From: Caballeronia novacaledonica
Lineage (GTDB): Bacteria > Pseudomonadota > Gammaproteobacteria > Burkholderiales > Burkholderiaceae
Assembly (NCBI RefSeq): GCF_900258035.1
Contig: NZ_OGTP01000033.1
Span: forward strand, 1 to 55,291
Direction: 5' to 3'
DNA length: 55,291 bases
The stretch's first letter is position 1; the number at the start of each line of letters is the position of its first letter. Shown in pieces: positions 18,601 to 25,843 of this stretch. The notes below the pieces were generated by a model. It was not told where the DNA came from. It did not search any database and was given only the letters and a program-made list of their open reading frames with translations. The position numbers and the translations under genes are program-made.

Positions 18601-21600
18601 CTACGTGGAAGAAGCATATTACTTTGTTCCAATGCTGCTTTGCGATGGATTGCAGCGCGCGGGCGAATACCGCGCAGCGCTCGATATGGTCCGCACCGTG
18701 CTGGACTACACCAGCCCGCCGGGACGACAGAAGATTTACTACGGCCTCGTTCAGGAAGAGTCGCTGCCGGAAGTCTACAAGCGCGGCACCGACTGGCTTC
18801 TCGATCCGCTTGATCCTCACGCCATTGCTGCCAGTCGGCGACTGACGTACACGCGATTCACGCTGCTGACCATCGCGAAGCTGCTTCGCGATTACGCAGA
18901 CGATGAGTTTACTCGCGACACCGCTGAGAGCGTGCCGCGGGCGCGCACACTTTATCTTGCCGAGCTGGCGGTTCTCAGCCTCCCCGAGTTGCATCAGCAA
19001 CTCGGAGGATGCGACGACCTGGTTGGCGAGATCGAGATTCCACTCGGACCCGCTGCGCCCATCAAGGCGTCGATCGGTATTGCCGCGCTGACCTCCGAAC
19101 TGCGCCGATTCAGGGATGCCGGCTCACTCGCAGCGCTAGTCCCGAAGGTAAAATCGGTAATCGCGGAAGACTCCAGCTGGGACGACAAGCTTGCGAACGC
19201 GCGCAAGCTGGTGGAAGAAGCGACGGTTTCGCAGCCGTCCCCCTTGACGATCGCGAAGCTACTGGAAACCCATGAGGCGGCAAGCACCCGTGCTTACGCG
19301 GGTCTCCTGACTTCACGCATCGTCAGTGAGGCGGTGGAGGCGGTGGGCATGCAAGCCAGCGCGCAGTTGGCAGGAACCGTTGCCGCAGCGGCCGGGACAA
19401 CGCCGTCAGCGCTCGAGACAAGCAAGGCGGAATTGCCCTGGCTGCGCAGAGGCCGGCCCTCCACTGCGGCAAACGATGTGGACTTCGTGCTTTCGCCCAC
19501 ACTCGACCCCATTGCGCCTAAGGACAGTCCATCGCTCGCGGGACTGTTTCGGCCGGGCCCACGTGTAGTTGTTCTCGCGCCCGGCCTTGTTGTCCCCGCC
19601 CCTGCGGCGCCCACATCTGTCCCAGTTCCGCTACTGCCGTCTAATCCGGTCAAGCCGACGGTGACTCCATCGCTCGCGTTCTGTGTGCCGCCCAATCCTG
19701 TCCTCACGGCCCTTCGACTACACGCCGAGCTGAATCTGTCCAAGATTCGCACTTGCCGGAACATTGCAGGCATGAAGCGCGAACTCGAGCCGTATGTCGC
19801 ACCGACCGACACGGTGACGGGATTGCCGACCATCGGAGCAAACGGGCAGCTCGTCTTGTCGGGAACCAATGTCTTACGACCAACGATCTACCGCTACCCG
19901 ACCTTGATCCAGCGCGCCAAAGACCTCGCCGGCACTTCCCAGCAGTTCGAATCCGCGATGTTAGCCGCCATCGAAAAAGGAGCTGCCGAAGCCTACACCG
20001 AGATGAAGGCTCGACAGGATCTCGAACTAGCGCAGGCTGGAGTGCAGCTTGAGGTGCTAAAGATCAAGCAGGCGAACGACGGTGTGACGCTTGCGTCCCT
20101 GCAGCAGCAACGTGCGCAAATCCAGCTCGCTCATTATCAGAAGCTGCTGGATGAGGGTCAGCTTGAACTCGAGAATGAGGCTATCGACCTGCTTCGCGAC
20201 GTGGCTTCCCTGCAATCATCAGCCGCAGCACAAAGCGTCTTAGCGGCTGTGGCGTACAGCACAGCCGCTGGTGCTGCTGCCGCATCACCCGCGCCTGGCT
20301 CCGCCTCCAGCGCGGCGTCTGCCATCGGCAGCGCCTTCCAGGCTTTGGGCGGAGACTTGTCATCGCTCGCAAGCAGCCGTTCAACTCAAGCGCAGATTTC
20401 ACTGACCCTTGCGAGTTTCGAACGTCGCAAGCAAGAGTGGGAATTCTCGGCCGCACTCGCCCGTCAGGACGTGGACATCGGCGGACAGCAGGTGACGCTG
20501 GCTAACGATACGGTGGAGATTGCAAAACAGGAGAAAGTGATCGCAGAGACGCGTAACACGCAGGCGAAAGACACAGTAGCTTTCCTTGCTAACAAATTCG
20601 CGAACGTGGAACTGTACGACTGGATGAGCGAGGTCCTTGAAGGCGTCTACAGTTACTTTCTGAAGCAGGCGACGTCCATTGCGCGCGTTGCCGAAGATCA
20701 GCTTGCCTTCGAAAGGCAGGAGCCAACGGCCGGCTTCATCCAGAGCGATTACTGGCAGGCTCCAGTCGACAGCATGCCGACCGACAATTTGCAGGCGGCA
20801 CCGGTGGACCGGCGCGGGCTGACTGGTTCCGCACGACTGCTCCAGGATATCTACCGGCTTGACCAGTACGCCTTTGATACCAACAAGCTCAAGCTGCAGT
20901 TGTCGAAGACCGTATCGCTTGCGTTGAATGCGCCCACGGAATTCCAGCGGTTTCGTGAGACGGGTGTCATGACCTTTGCGACGCCGATGCTGATGTTCGA
21001 TCGGGATTTTCCCGGCCACTACGTTCGCCTGATCCGTCGCGTGCGGGTGTCGGTGGTTGCACTGATTCCGCCTATAGACGGCATTCACGCGACGCTTTCG
21101 AGTGCAGGCGTATCTCGTGTGGTTACCGGGCCTGACATCTTCCAGACGGTTCCGGTTCGTCGGGATCCGGAGCAGGTTGCGCTCACGTCGCCGATGAACG
21201 CGAGTGGCGTATTCGACCTCGATGCGCAGAGTTCCAGCATGCTGATGCCGTTTGAAGGCTGCGGCGTCGACACGAACTGGGAATTGCGAATGCCTAAGGC
21301 GGCAAATTTTTTCGACTACCTGACGCTGGCAGACGTGCTGTTCACGATCGACTTTACTGCCCTGCCGAGCTCGGACTACGCTCAGCAGGTGATCCAGTCA
21401 TTGCGTCAATCGACGAGCGGCGATCGTCCGTTTAGTTTCCGGAATCAGTTCGCCGACCAGTGGTACGACCTGCATAACCCGGCTCAGACTTCCACGCCGA
21501 TGGTGGTGAAGTTCCGCACGCTGCTGGACGACTTCCCGCCGAATGTGGACGCCCTCAGGATTCAGCATTTGGCTTTGTGCTTTGCGCGCCAGGACGGTAA

Positions 21601-21874
21601 GCTATTCGAGGTCGCGGTGGCCGGGCTGCGATTCGTCGAGGAAGGGAACGTGGGCGCGGTAGGCGGGGCCGCCACCACAATTGATGGAATCGTAAGCACG
21701 CGTCGGGGAAACGCCGGCAGCTGGATATCGATCGTCGGCAGGAAACCCTTCGGTGAATGGGAGCTGTCGCTTCCCGACACCGAGGAAATGAGAGGCCGTT
21801 TTGCGACGGGAGACATCGAAGACATTCTGCTGGTCGTTACGTATTCCGGCCGGACTCGCGACTGGCCGTCGTGA
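12680..21874 (+). CDS. Tc toxin TcA subunit (pore-forming translocator)
   Basis: This 3064-residue protein has the TcA plan: a VRP1-like region with cysteines and SPAAYLADLVGY near residues 509-535, a long helical shell, a beta-rich receptor-binding-like part around 1600-1950, a proline-rich linker near 2292-2332, a coiled-coil pore region at ~2427-2673 with an Ala/Gly/Ser-rich hydrophobic tip, and a C-terminal TcB-binding domain from ~2700 (RLLQDIYRLDQYAF, then GHYVRLIRRVRVSV). It should form the pentameric channel that injects the TcB-TcC cargo. It is longer than the ~2500 of TcdA1, mainly because of two transthyretin-like (carboxypeptidase regulatory) domains at ~5-105 and ~254-340. AGGAG at 12668-12672 fixes the start; an in-frame ATG at 12653 has no such site. 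The 265 bases before it hold no gene. Confidence 0.9.
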   Translation: MSAQFIVRGTITDQQLHPLAGMVVRAFDKDLPSLRSDELLGVATTNQEGAYEIRFEEARFRAHEAGRADVYIQVLGADGAVLGRSDPLFNPDREVRVDLMVEVAAPKRLSEYEQLLTLIGPLIEPVPLADVTAEDITFLSRDVDAERVRIAWLAAAVNLASQTGVPAPAFYGWARAEQPNPSAWRDVADSQDRSTLDKALQTILKDLATVSRDLLVRALLASISDNIIPAIVRKQLDEIVANAVRASLTAYQVVARLCEEQSGAPLTGRVVRVLDMESPGKPEEIGRETTDAQGLFVIEFRADNANDQEAARRLRLMVPDEAGNDFWSTELRLVANRADILEIRMPAPPKPEREQHTLERLVGTAQIEVPADLLQFLAGRDIRTLGDIRRAGGLREIDGLPVAQDAAAVRTLDAHADLSRISDDVVANSKLIARGFSSVADIARAPMQEFVSAVHDVVGDFPAARMQVAASAQTGFLKHVLTGFSAEQANGFHIAGPDGVDAAVALPEQCGCDDCEAAVSPAAYLADLVGYASTHLKESGAATNFAYLTNTFHQPFGDLPTDCEAVGQLLRQVRLCIESLRAYTAAHPLGAADASKLESATGTYLLSAYELILTRFGTSYEEIRLARSASDDERHALAERLAIDLTEPRPDPVATEGDELDQMFLDPKAALGDPHAMTELALERLFGLVDTTRDVLSDGVKIGDGGAPPVLAHWRFSGFIWSHNTDAEGMLHLTVKNFITSMVESQVEVYRDSARTSLVAAGTAKVLTGDRSVWLSPRNASGLSGAVTVAGTLANNTAISVALVPNLLRWRLRNLRTIWRGQDFIVDIYSPDYLPADDRRPVLEPDVIGPDDFRRPDAASPPFALWRKRRLWVDQRLTDLAAKTKTVVVDGVAMTVPNLDKVLATMFAPIAYDATSITPWLAATPVSEFNALGDVLERGSTTDIVATKERLARDLNVEPDAFALLQRIRAKQRQWEVDPKSEKVQADEWSDTFSLLVNAQKRRFYAAWLAEEQAASLRFGPEDFWRAQREPPAGAWPPLRTVGHPLIDPDELKLTDLPELTVGKESIQLWHLRHDALIAETAAIRTERENNGFDSMLRRALGHPAPGDPLQYDFATIRTDLASSDGAVVAAATSKVVNDLFLTVERFNRVMTMKDQAAPASPRTPTGAEWNDLYALLTTAHKAKHLYPQWVTEEETTGRSAEYWRALKAALPRMRATAEQRSVWEQGLAARSRPSIVDPDLMDTIAFNGLGAEAAFTLWQVRHDWVANTIADLDAKPKTLAGFDSIVEGALATPMADLLALDTSRVAGQAVQWRLDQLSLSNAAFAYLLKIRALLAAGQPVIADEWDGIHSILLQVMKSRLTAQWRDEERLAGVILSPDFFVAPDALPAQPAAAALRWRFDLDTRFNWLDTLQARVDQDHSTLASYQDVLSAVEEIVLPTLRDALIVATGEGADLETKAAWLTDRLLIDAKAGGCQKTTRISQAIETLQILLFSARSGQSTVLQNMKLTLDAPDFDEEWRWIGSYATWRAAMFVTMYPENIAAGNLRRRQTPAFRRLVKSVRDARQLTSEQACSLAAEYATYYEDIARLAIGATAQATVTQRSGSQCVPGAITRKPLVFLFGRGGISNSLYWSTFDPADTSGSAQSFWDTVPGVSTISSVSGIAVYERSPTERHVFVFIRTADYKLQFLTFDLETGNWDGPTDLALPPGDPRSIEVVVDQNGDFWYMPRLALRSGGDGSIYCRDFAPDGSGWQEGDWKIFRLDPSFYDLGGGNALSGVDRLYAMRDGFLIFGKGGRFWETAPMSSPDDSFVLHPYPSSTDKGSFVGALYWGKAKNGWNRYIVIKQADHTMYEDFNTPKLSDGAWSLDGLSVIAPNSGYVDYSSYAYQRRNDFTLIGFKSDVTREQDGVYLRLIRLEEILSDAPIVSTTYRIAPRVLSVGQFLIPSRIEGAEADVRRNMVKFVLTATSDSATNRTYVEEAYYFVPMLLCDGLQRAGEYRAALDMVRTVLDYTSPPGRQKIYYGLVQEESLPEVYKRGTDWLLDPLDPHAIAASRRLTYTRFTLLTIAKLLRDYADDEFTRDTAESVPRARTLYLAELAVLSLPELHQQLGGCDDLVGEIEIPLGPAAPIKASIGIAALTSELRRFRDAGSLAALVPKVKSVIAEDSSWDDKLANARKLVEEATVSQPSPLTIAKLLETHEAASTRAYAGLLTSRIVSEAVEAVGMQASAQLAGTVAAAAGTTPSALETSKAELPWLRRGRPSTAANDVDFVLSPTLDPIAPKDSPSLAGLFRPGPRVVVLAPGLVVPAPAAPTSVPVPLLPSNPVKPTVTPSLAFCVPPNPVLTALRLHAELNLSKIRTCRNIAGMKRELEPYVAPTDTVTGLPTIGANGQLVLSGTNVLRPTIYRYPTLIQRAKDLAGTSQQFESAMLAAIEKGAAEAYTEMKARQDLELAQAGVQLEVLKIKQANDGVTLASLQQQRAQIQLAHYQKLLDEGQLELENEAIDLLRDVASLQSSAAAQSVLAAVAYSTAAGAAAASPAPGSASSAASAIGSAFQALGGDLSSLASSRSTQAQISLTLASFERRKQEWEFSAALARQDVDIGGQQVTLANDTVEIAKQEKVIAETRNTQAKDTVAFLANKFANVELYDWMSEVLEGVYSYFLKQATSIARVAEDQLAFERQEPTAGFIQSDYWQAPVDSMPTDNLQAAPVDRRGLTGSARLLQDIYRLDQYAFDTNKLKLQLSKTVSLALNAPTEFQRFRETGVMTFATPMLMFDRDFPGHYVRLIRRVRVSVVALIPPIDGIHATLSSAGVSRVVTGPDIFQTVPVRRDPEQVALTSPMNASGVFDLDAQSSSMLMPFEGCGVDTNWELRMPKAANFFDYLTLADVLFTIDFTALPSSDYAQQVIQSLRQSTSGDRPFSFRNQFADQWYDLHNPAQTSTPMVVKFRTLLDDFPPNVDALRIQHLALCFARQDGKLFEVAVAGLRFVEEGNVGAVGGAATTIDGIVSTRRGNAGSWISIVGRKPFGEWELSLPDTEEMRGRFATGDIEDILLVVTYSGRTRDWPS

Positions 21875-22387
21875 GCCTCCATCGACGCTTGTCAAAAGTC
21901 TGCTCACACGCGCCGCCTGCAAGCTGATGGGGCGGACGTGAGCAGGCGTCTAACAACCTTGGACATGAACTGCCGTACCGCCGGACCAACTCTGTACCGA
22001 ATGTCGCGTATAGAGTTGCGAAGCCGACGTTCGAATGTCCGCGTTAGAGCATGGGCCAATGACCGGAGATGGCCGATTGCACGATTTCGACGAGTGTCCC
22101 CTGGCCGGGCGTTGGAATCCCAAGCGGCCGCTTACCTGCGGGTTGTTCGAACGCGTACTCCCGGCCATCAGTTGCCGTTCGCGCAACACTGACTGCCGTC
22201 ATTCCAATGGCCGGTCTACTTCGAAATCTGCCGGATACCCGTTGGAAGCTTGTCGGCCTCAGCTGACGTTCGGTGACAGGAGGGATGCGTCGACTGTCGC
22301 CCGGTTTTCTCAGGCTTGAGGCGGGGCGAGCGGAATACCACCGCGATTTATCGTCTGTGCAGACACCGCGCGCCTCTGTGCACACGG
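21875..22387. other. Gap between convergent genes with hairpin at 21900-21945
   Basis: No plausible gene was found. CTGCTCAC at 21900-21907 pairs with GTGAGCAG at 21938-21945, with a further CCGCC/GGCGG pairing inside. It lacks a T-run, so it may be a weak terminator for the TcA gene. Confidence 0.4.
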
Positions 22388-23116
22388 CTAGCGGAATTGA
22401 CGAACTTCAACATTCGCCACGCACTCCTCCTGGGGAACACACCATGCCGAACTCTTGAGTTCTAGCTCGTGTTCAATCGAAAGGAAAATCTCCACAAGTG
22501 AAGGATCAAATGCACTCCCTGCTTCGGCTTCTATGATCCCGCACGCGTGGCTGTGGCTGCAGGCAGATTTGTACGGCCTGGGGGTCACGATAACGTCATA
22601 GCAGTCGACTATCGCCATCATGCGTGCTGCCAGCGGAATCGCTCGGCCGACTAGCGCATGGGCGTATCCGTGGCCGTCCCATCGTTCGTGATGGAGCGCG
22701 GCCACTTCAAGTGCCCACCGCAATGCAGGTTCAGGTACACGCATGACCCGTAAGGCTCGACGCGCCAGTACACGGCCCAAGGTGACATGAGACTGAACGA
22801 TGGTTCGCTCGTCTGCGGTCAATTGGCGGGGTGCAAGTAGCAGTTCGGCAGGGACGCATAGTTTTCCGATGTCATGGTAGACGGCCGCGAAGACGAGGTT
22901 GTTCACTTCGATGGGAAGGCCGGTACAGTCGCGTACTGCTTTCGCAAAGGCACCCATGTAAAGACCGCATCGGAGTCCGTGCTCGAACATTTCAATTGCC
23001 GCTGCGCGACGCCGGGCAGGCAGTTCGTTCAGGCAAGCCGCCCGTGCGTTTGCGATTTCAAGCACTGCAGCCCGCAGAGCCTGGTGCGCCAATCCGAGTT
23101 TGCTGACGGTTCCCAT
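22388..23116 (-). CDS. HD-GYP-type phosphodiesterase-like protein
   Basis: The 242-residue protein carries the metal-binding set of the HD-GYP family: H46, HD at 81-82 with DIGKL, H110, HHERWDGHGY at 142-151 and D171. Such enzymes hydrolyse cyclic di-GMP. The signature GYP tripeptide is GYA here (150-152), and no sensory domain is attached, so activity is likely but not certain. The start codon lies two bases after the stop of the autotransporter gene upstream in the transcript. No strong ribosome site was seen, suggesting translational coupling. A biofilm or surface role alongside the autotransporter is plausible. Confidence 0.82.
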   Translation of the reverse strand: MGTVSKLGLAHQALRAAVLEIANARAACLNELPARRRAAAIEMFEHGLRCGLYMGAFAKAVRDCTGLPIEVNNLVFAAVYHDIGKLCVPAELLLAPRQLTADERTIVQSHVTLGRVLARRALRVMRVPEPALRWALEVAALHHERWDGHGYAHALVGRAIPLAARMMAIVDCYDVIVTPRPYKSACSHSHACGIIEAEAGSAFDPSLVEIFLSIEHELELKSSAWCVPQEECVANVEVRQFR

Positions 23117-23118
23117 GA

Positions 23119-25707
23119 TCAGAATTGGTAGAGGAAGCGCGCCTTGACGCCATGGCTTTGGTTACCCCCCCCGATCTGTCCGCTATACCCGACGCCGACC
23201 TTGGCATTCTTCCCGACGATTGCGTCGATGTTTGCCTCAACGACGGCCGCGTTACGTGCGATCGGGACGCCCGTGACGATGTACGGCGCGCTGCCTGCGA
23301 ACACTATCGCTTGCGCGGGTACGAGCGTACCGTACGCATGACGCCAGCCGAGCGCGCCCGTGGTGGTCAACATGGTCGGGCCGATCGCGAAGTCCGATGC
23401 GCCGCGCAGGCCTAACGTCGAGAACGCCGTGTTGCTGCTGCTGCTGGACTGACCAGACAGCGCCCCGGCGCCTCCGCTTTCACGGAACGCATCGGTGTGC
23501 AGGTTCACGAGCGCCACGTTAGCAAACGGCTCGATTACAACGGGCCCGGCGCCGAGCTTGTAGCCGACATCGCCAAAGACCTGCGCGGTAGCACCGCCGT
23601 AACTACCACGGAGCGCGTCGACATAACCGGGCAGGACGACGGAGCGGTCCATTGCAAGTTGATGCCATGTATAAGCCGCGCCGCCGCGAATGCCGAGCTT
23701 GCCCAGGTCGGTTCCTGCATACATGCCGACATGGTAGTTATCGTTGTTCGCGCTGGATGCGCGAGTCTTCAGATCGAGTGTCGAATGGCTGTAACCGCCC
23801 ATGACGCCGATCGTGACGCCGTCGCGGATCGTGCCATCGGCACCGATGAAGACGCCGCTCACCGACGTGTCTGCCGCCGCGGCGCCGTTGCCGCCGCTCA
23901 TGCTGCCCCAGTCGCCAAAAGCTTGTGTCCAGACCTCGACGGGCGTGGCGGCGGCAGGTGTCGCGTTGCCGGAACGTGCGGCCTTGTCGCGCAAACGCTG
24001 GTTCATCGCGTCGCGCACGAAGCGGCTGTCTTCGATTATCGCGGTTCTGGCGGCTGCGTAGCCCTCGCCGGAAAGCTGGTCGAACGCCTGCGCGGCGCTC
24101 GCCGCGCCGGTGGCGCGAGCCACCGATTCGTACGCCGCGTTGCCGAATGTTAGCGTGTCGAGCGCCCGCGCGGTCGCCGCCTGGTTGGCCGTTTGCGCGG
24201 CAGCCGCGTATGAGGTGCCGTTGCGGTCGATGATCAGGTTCACGTCGTTCAGTCCATAGCTTAGGCGCGGTGCGAGGAACAGATAGTCGGGGCGATCCCA
24301 CGTTACCTGCGACGCGTCGAACATCGTGCCGCCGAATCCACCGGAAGCCGTCATGATCAGATAGGGGTGGCCGAGCTTGTAGGCATCGGTTGCGCTGACG
24401 CGCACGCCGCCTGCCAGTGTCGCCACGCCGCCGACATCCACGCGGTCGGACGCACCCGCCGCCGTGACTTCGACGCCATACATCGAACTCGGCGACAGCG
24501 TCAGATTGCGACCTACGCCGATCACGCCGATTGAATTGCCGGGACTCAGATTGCCACCGCTGAGAAGATCGCCGGCGATGCGCCAGTTGCCGCCCATGTC
24601 CGAATGCGCATCCGCGCTGACATTGCCGCCGACTTTGATCGGGTTAGCGACCGAACCGCCTGTTGTGGTCGACTGAACAAGCGCTACGTCTCCGCCAATC
24701 TCCGTCGTGTGGGATGGATCGGCGCTAAAGCCTAGCACTGCATTCGATCCGCCGACCGATTGCCCGATCGTCGTGTCGCCCTGGAAGGCGATAACGGCGG
24801 GGATATCTACCGTGCCTTTCGCGGACAGCGAGCCGCCAATCTGCGCGCCCGCCGCCACCAGCGTGGGTGTATGCGGGGTGCTGGCGGTCGACACGGCAAC
24901 GACGTTGCCAGCCGTGCTGCCGATCATCTGGCCGCTCTGGATCAGCTCACCTGAGGCGAGATCCGCCCAGTAGGTTTGAAACGAAGTCACACCGTTGTTG
25001 CGTCCCTGCAGATACATCTTCCAGAACTGCTGCGGCAGGCTACCGTCATCGCCGGAGGGGTTGGCCCATGTATAGACCAGCGAGCCGTTGAGGTAATACT
25101 CGATCTTGCCCTCGCCGGGAAGCAGCCGCATGTCGATTGCATTCCATGAGCCGTAGTGGATTAGCCCGGCCGTATTAGGCAGATCGACCCAGCCGCTGTC
25201 GGGATTGACCGTGGTGTCCCATACCTCGAGTCGTCCGACACCATCCCTGTTGGTGAAACTCATGATCGGCATGGAGGTTTTGCTATCCACGTATTTGCCG
25301 CTGGCCACAGTATCCGAAGGCATGGCAGCACCCCACATGCCCGTGCGGACATAATCTGTACCGCTGCCCGTTTGCCAGGCCGGATTGATCCATAGGTCGC
25401 CGCCGATGAAGCTGTTGCCAGCGGCCGCATGCGTACTCGTGTTGTAGCCTTGCCAGTTGTAGAACGAATGCACTGACGCGGGCGGGTCGATGCCGAACGT
25501 GAGCACGTTGGCGCGGCCCTCGTATTGACCGATATTGGTCAGGTTTCCATACGGTGCCTGTCGGTCGGATGACCAGTCGGACACATTCGTGCTGACGGGA
25601 TGCGCGACATAACTCGCATCTGTTTGCGCAGGCGCCGGCATGGTGACGGCGCCAAGACTCGCCAGTATGCAGAATGTGAGTGGGCGAAGGTTGAAGCGGG
25701 TGTTCAT
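23119..25707 (-). CDS. Autotransporter outer-membrane beta-barrel protein
   Basis: This 862-residue protein begins with a signal peptide (MNTRFNLRPLTFCILASLG, predicted cut after APAQ). The passenger has a concanavalin/LamG-like first part (to ~residue 280, with YGSWNAIDMRLLPGEGKIEY), then a beta-helix-like region including GGNLSPGNSIGVIGV typical of autotransporters. The last ~270 residues form the barrel, from PVEVWTQAFGDWG to the terminal RFLYQF ending in Phe as barrels do. The frame is open for 39 more codons, but ATG 25707 is preceded by AGAGGAG. The passenger is probably displayed on the surface and could bind glycans; its ligand is unknown. It is transcribed with the downstream HD-GYP gene and lies after the hybrid regulator gene. 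Confidence 0.88.
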   Translation of the reverse strand: MNTRFNLRPLTFCILASLGAVTMPAPAQTDASYVAHPVSTNVSDWSSDRQAPYGNLTNIGQYEGRANVLTFGIDPPASVHSFYNWQGYNTSTHAAAGNSFIGGDLWINPAWQTGSGTDYVRTGMWGAAMPSDTVASGKYVDSKTSMPIMSFTNRDGVGRLEVWDTTVNPDSGWVDLPNTAGLIHYGSWNAIDMRLLPGEGKIEYYLNGSLVYTWANPSGDDGSLPQQFWKMYLQGRNNGVTSFQTYWADLASGELIQSGQMIGSTAGNVVAVSTASTPHTPTLVAAGAQIGGSLSAKGTVDIPAVIAFQGDTTIGQSVGGSNAVLGFSADPSHTTEIGGDVALVQSTTTGGSVANPIKVGGNVSADAHSDMGGNWRIAGDLLSGGNLSPGNSIGVIGVGRNLTLSPSSMYGVEVTAAGASDRVDVGGVATLAGGVRVSATDAYKLGHPYLIMTASGGFGGTMFDASQVTWDRPDYLFLAPRLSYGLNDVNLIIDRNGTSYAAAAQTANQAATARALDTLTFGNAAYESVARATGAASAAQAFDQLSGEGYAAARTAIIEDSRFVRDAMNQRLRDKAARSGNATPAAATPVEVWTQAFGDWGSMSGGNGAAAADTSVSGVFIGADGTIRDGVTIGVMGGYSHSTLDLKTRASSANNDNYHVGMYAGTDLGKLGIRGGAAYTWHQLAMDRSVVLPGYVDALRGSYGGATAQVFGDVGYKLGAGPVVIEPFANVALVNLHTDAFRESGGAGALSGQSSSSSNTAFSTLGLRGASDFAIGPTMLTTTGALGWRHAYGTLVPAQAIVFAGSAPYIVTGVPIARNAAVVEANIDAIVGKNAKVGVGYSGQIGGGNQSHGVKARFLYQF

Positions 25708-25786
25708 GATGCACTCCTCTGAATTGATTGGGCCGCAAGGACCGGCGAGTTCAGAATAGGAGTGCGACCAGCACCGTTCTATAGGC

Positions 25787-25820
25787 GAACACTGCGGCTG
25801 GCATGGGAGAATACTGCGGC
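25787..25820. promoter_or_regulatory. Two 12-bp direct repeats 22 bp apart upstream of autotransporter
   Basis: GAACACTGCGGC at 25787-25798 and GAATACTGCGGC at 25809-25820 differ at one base and lie two helical turns apart, 80-113 bases before the autotransporter start. On the coding strand they read GCCGCAGTRTTC. They are a candidate activator site, perhaps for the adjacent LuxR-type regulator. Confidence 0.4.
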
Positions 25821-25843
25821 CCATCTGGACCGCGTGGAAGCGT

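Noticed and set aside
22035..22458. Overlapping short frames in the gap after TcA
   Set aside because: Several frames on both strands of similar length with no protein-like pattern, as expected by chance at high GC.
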